Shown in pieces: positions 4,852-6,790 of a DNA stretch of 6,790 nt. The position numbers were made by a program, and so were the translations under genes. Source of the DNA: Bacillus sp. ISL-7 (GTDB lineage Bacteria > Bacillota > Bacilli > Bacillales_B > DSM-18226). The notes beneath the pieces are model-generated. The model was not told the DNA's origin. It searched no databases and saw only the letters and a program-made list of their open reading frames with translations. The first letter of the stretch is position 1, and each line of letters begins with the position of its first letter. The stretch is from the NCBI RefSeq assembly GCF_018613065.1, contig NZ_JAGGQW010000080.1, positions 1 through 6,790 on the forward strand, in the 5' to 3' direction.

Positions 4852-5015
4852 TTAATCACCCAACCATAATGAAAGCCCCGAACCAAAGCCAATACATTTA
4901 GGAACATATTTCTTATAAAATCAATCATTCTTTCTAATTCCTCCGGTCTTCTATATAACCAATTTGGTATCTTTATTCTAACATAATCCTCAAATCGTTT
5001 GGACTTTATTTCCAT
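4848..5015 (-). CDS. Small protein, 55 aa, function unknown, coupled to the lipoprotein gene
   Basis: A frame of 55 codons starts at ATG 5015 (MEIKSKRFEDYVRIKIPNW) and ends at TGA 4848, overlapping the lipoprotein ATG by four bases (ATGA). The overlap and a clean frame support it being real. AAGAGGAA lies right before the ATG, a spacing shorter than ideal, and an in-frame TAA just upstream rules out an earlier start. The N-terminal half is charged (YRRPEELERMIDFIRN) and probably helical; the last 20 residues are more hydrophobic (MFLNVLALV then RGFHYGWVIK). No family is recognised. It could be the degraded C-terminal part of a longer protein, because the palindromic repeat sits immediately upstream. 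Confidence 0.55.
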   Translation of the reverse strand: MEIKSKRFEDYVRIKIPNWLYRRPEELERMIDFIRNMFLNVLALVRGFHYGWVIK

Positions 5016-5021
5016 TTCCTC

Positions 5022-5049
5022 TTAAACTAACCTGCTTCGTTAGTGCAGC
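5022..5049. repeat. Dispersed intergenic repeat, palindromic form
   Basis: TAAACTAACCTGCTTCGTTAGTGCAGCAAG matches the copy at 2591 over its first 20 bases. It lies directly upstream of the 55-residue gene. Confidence 0.65.
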
Positions 5050-5230
5050 AAGCATAACTTCACAAATATGTATAAATATTAGCTTATATACATTTTATCT
5101 TGAGTATCGATTCATAAATTTACTGCCAAAACATACATTAATTAATTTCCGGAAACAGCCAAACAAGGGTCTGCCTGATTAACCAAGGCAATCATGAATG
5201 CCTCTCCATGTTAAAAATGTACGTTTCAAA
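5050..5230. other. Gene-free interval inside the IS21-like unit
   Basis: No credible coding frame. There is an inverted repeat ATGTATA..TATACAT at about 5068-5094 that could be an operator or part of the promoter for the minus-strand operon. A C- and G-richer patch near 5150-5205 has no clear structure. Nothing else can be supported. Confidence 0.4.
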
Positions 5231-5291
5231 CTGGAAAAAAGTGTCCCAATTTATCAAGCGAAAACTGTGTCATCTCTTTCAAGCGGTCACA
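5231..5291 (-). repeat. Right IS21-like end
   Basis: It is the inverted relative of 3486-3546. Read on the minus strand: TGTGACCG, a ten-base gap, ATGACACAGTTTT, CGCT, then GGGACACTT. The tip CA at 5291 is followed by ACCAG. Confidence 0.6.
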
Positions 5292-5343
5292 ACCAGTTAC
5301 TTTAATAAGAAATTTTACACATTCAAAATGTATCCTTGAAAGT

Positions 5344-5373
5344 AAAAAGGACTAACCTAATTGATTAGTCCTT
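5344..5373 (-). terminator. Intrinsic terminator of the 33-residue gene
   Basis: On the minus strand AAGGACTAA (5373-5365), loop TCAATTAGG, TTAGTCCTT (5355-5347), then U's. The 9-bp stem is perfect and begins 14 bases after the stop. Confidence 0.8.
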
Positions 5374-5386
5374 GTAAAAGGAGAAA

Positions 5387-5488
5387 TTAATTGTTGTCTA
5401 GTTTTTCTTGAAAATAACTCCAAGCTGCAATTGCCCAAGCCGAAATTACTTCACCAACAAAAGATACCAGACCGATAACAAAATCCAT
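5387..5488 (-). CDS. Hydrophobic mini-protein, 33 aa, function unknown
   Basis: Reads MDFVIGLVSFVGEV, ISAWAIAAWSYF, then a polar tail QEKLDNN. This is one continuous hydrophobic, small-residue-rich helix, which would be membrane-inserted. Such peptides include type I toxins, holin-like proteins and leaderless bacteriocins, but no family is recognised. A longer frame from ATG 5569 (60 aa) exists. The shorter start is preferred because the longer one begins inside the upstream gene and would contain that gene's terminator (5519-5549). The Shine-Dalgarno for the short form is weak (AGG nine bases upstream, within a repeat copy). With a terminator on each side, expression would need readthrough or a promoter in the 30 bases between; none is obvious. 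Confidence 0.5.
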   Translation of the reverse strand: MDFVIGLVSFVGEVISAWAIAAWSYFQEKLDNN

Positions 5489-5489
5489 A

Positions 5490-5514
5490 ATCACTAACCT
5501 GCCCGTAACTTGAA
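5490..5514. repeat. Dispersed intergenic repeat, diverged palindromic form
   Basis: CACTAACCTGCCCGTAACTTGAAG. On the minus strand its AGG is the only ribosome-site candidate for the 33-residue gene. Confidence 0.45.
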
Positions 5515-5518
5515 GAAG

Positions 5519-5549
5519 AAAAAAGCGACCTTCGTTATTGAATGATCGC
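5519..5549 (-). terminator. Intrinsic terminator of the 5560-6423 gene
   Basis: On the minus strand GCGATC (5549-5544) pairs with GGTCGC (5530-5525), including one G-U pair, and six U's follow. It begins ten bases after the TAA and lies directly next to an ACGGGTGC repeat copy. Confidence 0.7.
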
Positions 5550-5559
5550 ACCCGTTTCT

Positions 5560-6423
5560 TTAAATGCATTCCTGCACAAACTTTTCATCTTCCATATTTA
5601 TTATGTAAACATCATTATCCTTAACTAAGAACAATTTGCTCCCTCTACCAATAGCATAATCATATTTCAGTTCTTCTCCATTCTGATTAACTGTATGGAA
5701 TGTCTTTCTTTTCTTGTCCCTTAAAGAATTCAAGCACACCACTGCTCTATGGTCATAACCATGACTAAACAAAACCAAATCATTCAAAATAGCAAATGCA
5801 TGACTTCCTTTTATGGGAAGATTACGAAAAATCTTATAGCCCATCTTGTTTAATATAACAAGTGGGAAGTCACAATAATAATAAATATTTGTGCCTTCTG
5901 ATGTGACATTTAAAGCATAACAATCGTCTATGAATGGAACTTTTCTCCCTGTTTGCCTGACAAAATCGGTGTAATCAAATGTTTTGACTCCTTCTTTATC
6001 ATAACATCTTAAACCTGAATCCATATTTTCATCGAAATAACTTACCCATATATCAGAATCCTTTGTCGTTTGCACATCTTGAATTGCATCATCAAACTCG
6101 AACTTTTTTAACACATTTCCGTGAACATCAAATAAGGTACCGTTCCTTAAATACCCCTCTTCTTCGTCGGTTCTTGCACTGACCAATAACCAATTCTCCT
6201 TAAGAGGTTGAGCAAAATCAAATGCTTCCGATACCGAAGGGAGTTTGACTTTATTTATTTTTCCATTTTCACAATGAAATACCTTATGCAAATACCTTCC
6301 TTGTACCTTCTTTTCTGTTAATAAAATAAGATTGCCATTAAAATCGACACTAATTCTATAATTATCCTGTGCACCCGCAATATGTCTAACATTGATATAA
6401 TGGCTAGCTTTTATATCATTCAT
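5560..6423 (-). CDS. Hypothetical protein with beta-propeller-like repeats, 287 aa
   Basis: No signal peptide or membrane segment, so cytoplasmic. The sequence is rich in short beta strands ending in turns, repeated about every 40-50 residues: ISVDFNGNLILLTEK, NWLLVSARTDEEE, GTLFDVHGNVLKKFEFDD, DIWVSYFDENM, GLRCYDKEGV, NIYYYCDFPLVILNKMG, LNDLVLFSHGYD, RGSKLFLVKDNDVYIINM. This pattern fits a WD40- or YVTN-like propeller; it is an inference from periodicity, and no catalytic motif is seen. The start at 6423 is backed by TAGGGGGG nine bases upstream. An IS110 remnant begins 57 bases upstream of the ATG and may have replaced the original promoter. The TAA is overlapped by an intergenic repeat copy, then a terminator. 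Function unknown. Confidence 0.75.
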   Translation of the reverse strand: MNDIKASHYINVRHIAGAQDNYRISVDFNGNLILLTEKKVQGRYLHKVFHCENGKINKVKLPSVSEAFDFAQPLKENWLLVSARTDEEEGYLRNGTLFDVHGNVLKKFEFDDAIQDVQTTKDSDIWVSYFDENMDSGLRCYDKEGVKTFDYTDFVRQTGRKVPFIDDCYALNVTSEGTNIYYYCDFPLVILNKMGYKIFRNLPIKGSHAFAILNDLVLFSHGYDHRAVVCLNSLRDKKRKTFHTVNQNGEELKYDYAIGRGSKLFLVKDNDVYIINMEDEKFVQECI

Positions 6424-6467
6424 TTTTGTTCCCCCCTAAAAATCATAACCAACACTTGTTAAACATA

Positions 6468-6479
6468 AGCAACCGTTAG
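6468..6479. repeat. Half of a dispersed intergenic repeat, abutting the IS110 remnant
   Basis: AAGCAACCGTTAG is one base from the AAGCACCCGTTAG form at 3738. The expected TTCAATAAGG continuation is replaced by IS110 sequence. Confidence 0.5.
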
Positions 6480-6566
6480 CCATCCATGAAGCGCAGAAAT
6501 CGCACTTCACCACAGAATGAAAATAGTCAGGAAGTGTCCATACTGATACTGACCTTAATCCAGTCA
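6480..6566 (+). mobile_element. Internally deleted IS110 remnant (both ends, no transposase)
   Basis: CCATCCATGAAGCGC through GAATGAAAATA and CCATACTGAT (6480-6546) follows the left end at 612-686. Within a few bases it switches to CCTTAATCCAGTCA (6553-6566), the right end at 2022-2035. The leader hairpin is partly broken (TGAAG/CTTCA kept). The transposase and most of the bridge-RNA region have been deleted. It fixes the element limits seen at 612-2040. Confidence 0.7.
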
Positions 6567-6607
6567 ACCAATTCATAGACTTATTAATTAACACTCTTCT
6601 CTTTTTT

Positions 6608-6677
6608 TAACGATTGAGCAGGGTCTTCTTAAATATTGCCATTTTTCCAATTTAGAGGAAACTTATTTTCATGGTAG
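6608..6677. repeat. Conserved upstream block, copy 3, interrupted
   Basis: It matches 2885-2951 closely, with the identical 22 bases at the start and TTATTTTCATGGTA near the end. After ATGGTAG (6671-6677) it breaks off into IS110-type sequence. Boxes, riboswitch and gene of a third module would be expected beyond that element, outside the window. Confidence 0.7.
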
Positions 6678-6790
6678 ACATGCATGCCGCGTTGCGGCAC
6701 CATCAAATGAATGAAAATGTTTTTATACTAGTCTAGTTCCCCTTCCTCCTGTCAATCCTGATAATACGGCTGGCGAAGGAAGGTCGATGA
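6678..6790 (+). mobile_element. Left end of a second IS110-family element (runs off window) with bridge-RNA-like leader
   Basis: Aligned with 612-705 it keeps ACATGCATG / CCATCCATG, then a hairpin TGCCGC-GTT-GCGGCA (6685-6699) with a different sequence but the same position. GAATGAAAATG, then GTCAATCCTGATAATACGGCTGG (the counterpart of GTCAATACTGATTCTACGGCTGG) follow. Between them is an extra segment with CCTTCCT (6741-6747) that pairs with AGGAAGG (6777-6783), enclosing about 29 bases. This looks like an internal guide loop on a stem. Compensating change in the hairpins supports a structured RNA. No coding part is inside the window. Confidence 0.6.

Larger units (their letters stand above)
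3481..5296. mobile_element. Passenger-carrying unit with IS21-like ends and 5-bp direct repeats, no transposase
   Basis: TGTGACCG starts at 3486, and its inverted counterpart CGGTCACA ends at 5291. Further in, both ends share ATGACACAGTTTT (inverted at the right end), then GCT and GACAC..ACTT in the same order, over about 60 bases. The flanks are ACCAG (3481-3485) and ACCAG (5292-5296), a direct repeat of the size IS21-family elements make. TG...CA tips and several internal repeats at each end are IS21 traits. No istA or istB is found; the 1,806 bases hold three minus-strand genes. The inference is a non-autonomous cassette mobilised in trans. The family name is less sure than the boundaries. 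Confidence 0.65.

Noticed and set aside
1..6790. CRISPR array, tRNA, rRNA or prophage att site
   Set aside because: No regularly spaced direct repeats, cloverleaf or rRNA-like sequence seen. The recurring motifs are irregularly spaced intergenic repeats.

Overview
The window looks like accessory chromosome of a low-GC Gram-positive spore former, probably Bacillus sensu lato. The evidence is AT-rich DNA with strong Shine-Dalgarno sites, SinI-family antirepressor genes, Spo0A-type boxes, a near-perfect CcpA cre box, and recurring short 'CACCCGTTAG...AATAAG' intergenic repeats. No housekeeping gene is present. The content is small regulators, small surface proteins and mobile-element debris.

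Layout. 27-515 (-) is a GNAT acetyltransferase. About 612-2040 (+) is an IS110-family element with a long structured 5' leader (candidate bridge RNA) and a damaged transposase: about 22 residues are missing in frame and there is a +1 frameshift near 1889. 2085-2557 and 2887-3355 (+) are two paralogous regulatory modules. Each has a conserved upstream block, Spo0A-like boxes, a c-di-GMP-I (GEMM-I) riboswitch, a hairpin abutting the Shine-Dalgarno, a very short SinI-like gene and an intrinsic terminator. Copy 1 has a good aptamer but a frameshifted gene; copy 2 has an intact 40-codon gene but an eroded aptamer 5' half. Between them, on the minus strand, is a candidate small RNA (about 2693-2770) with a cre box over its promoter. 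3486-5291 is bounded by inverted IS21-like ends and a 5-bp direct repeat (ACCAG). It encodes no transposase and carries three minus-strand genes: a 55-residue protein, a lipoprotein, and a membrane-anchored protein. 5387-5488 (-) is a 33-residue hydrophobic peptide, and 5560-6423 (-) is a probable beta-propeller-like protein of unknown function. 6480-6566 is an internally deleted IS110 remnant. 6608-6677 is the start of a third regulatory module, cut at about 6678 by the left end of another IS110-family element that runs off the window.

How the parts fit. In B. subtilis, Spo0A~P drives sinI, and SinI binds SinR to release biofilm genes. Here SinI-like genes seem to combine a Spo0A-type input with a c-di-GMP riboswitch, so phosphorelay and second-messenger signals would meet at one tiny antirepressor. 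This is inference from sequence. The module is repeated up to three times, and IS110 sequence adjoins two of the copies. The IS110 ends also fall inside the dispersed CCGTTAG repeats, and a passenger-carrying IS21-like unit sits between modules 2 and 3.
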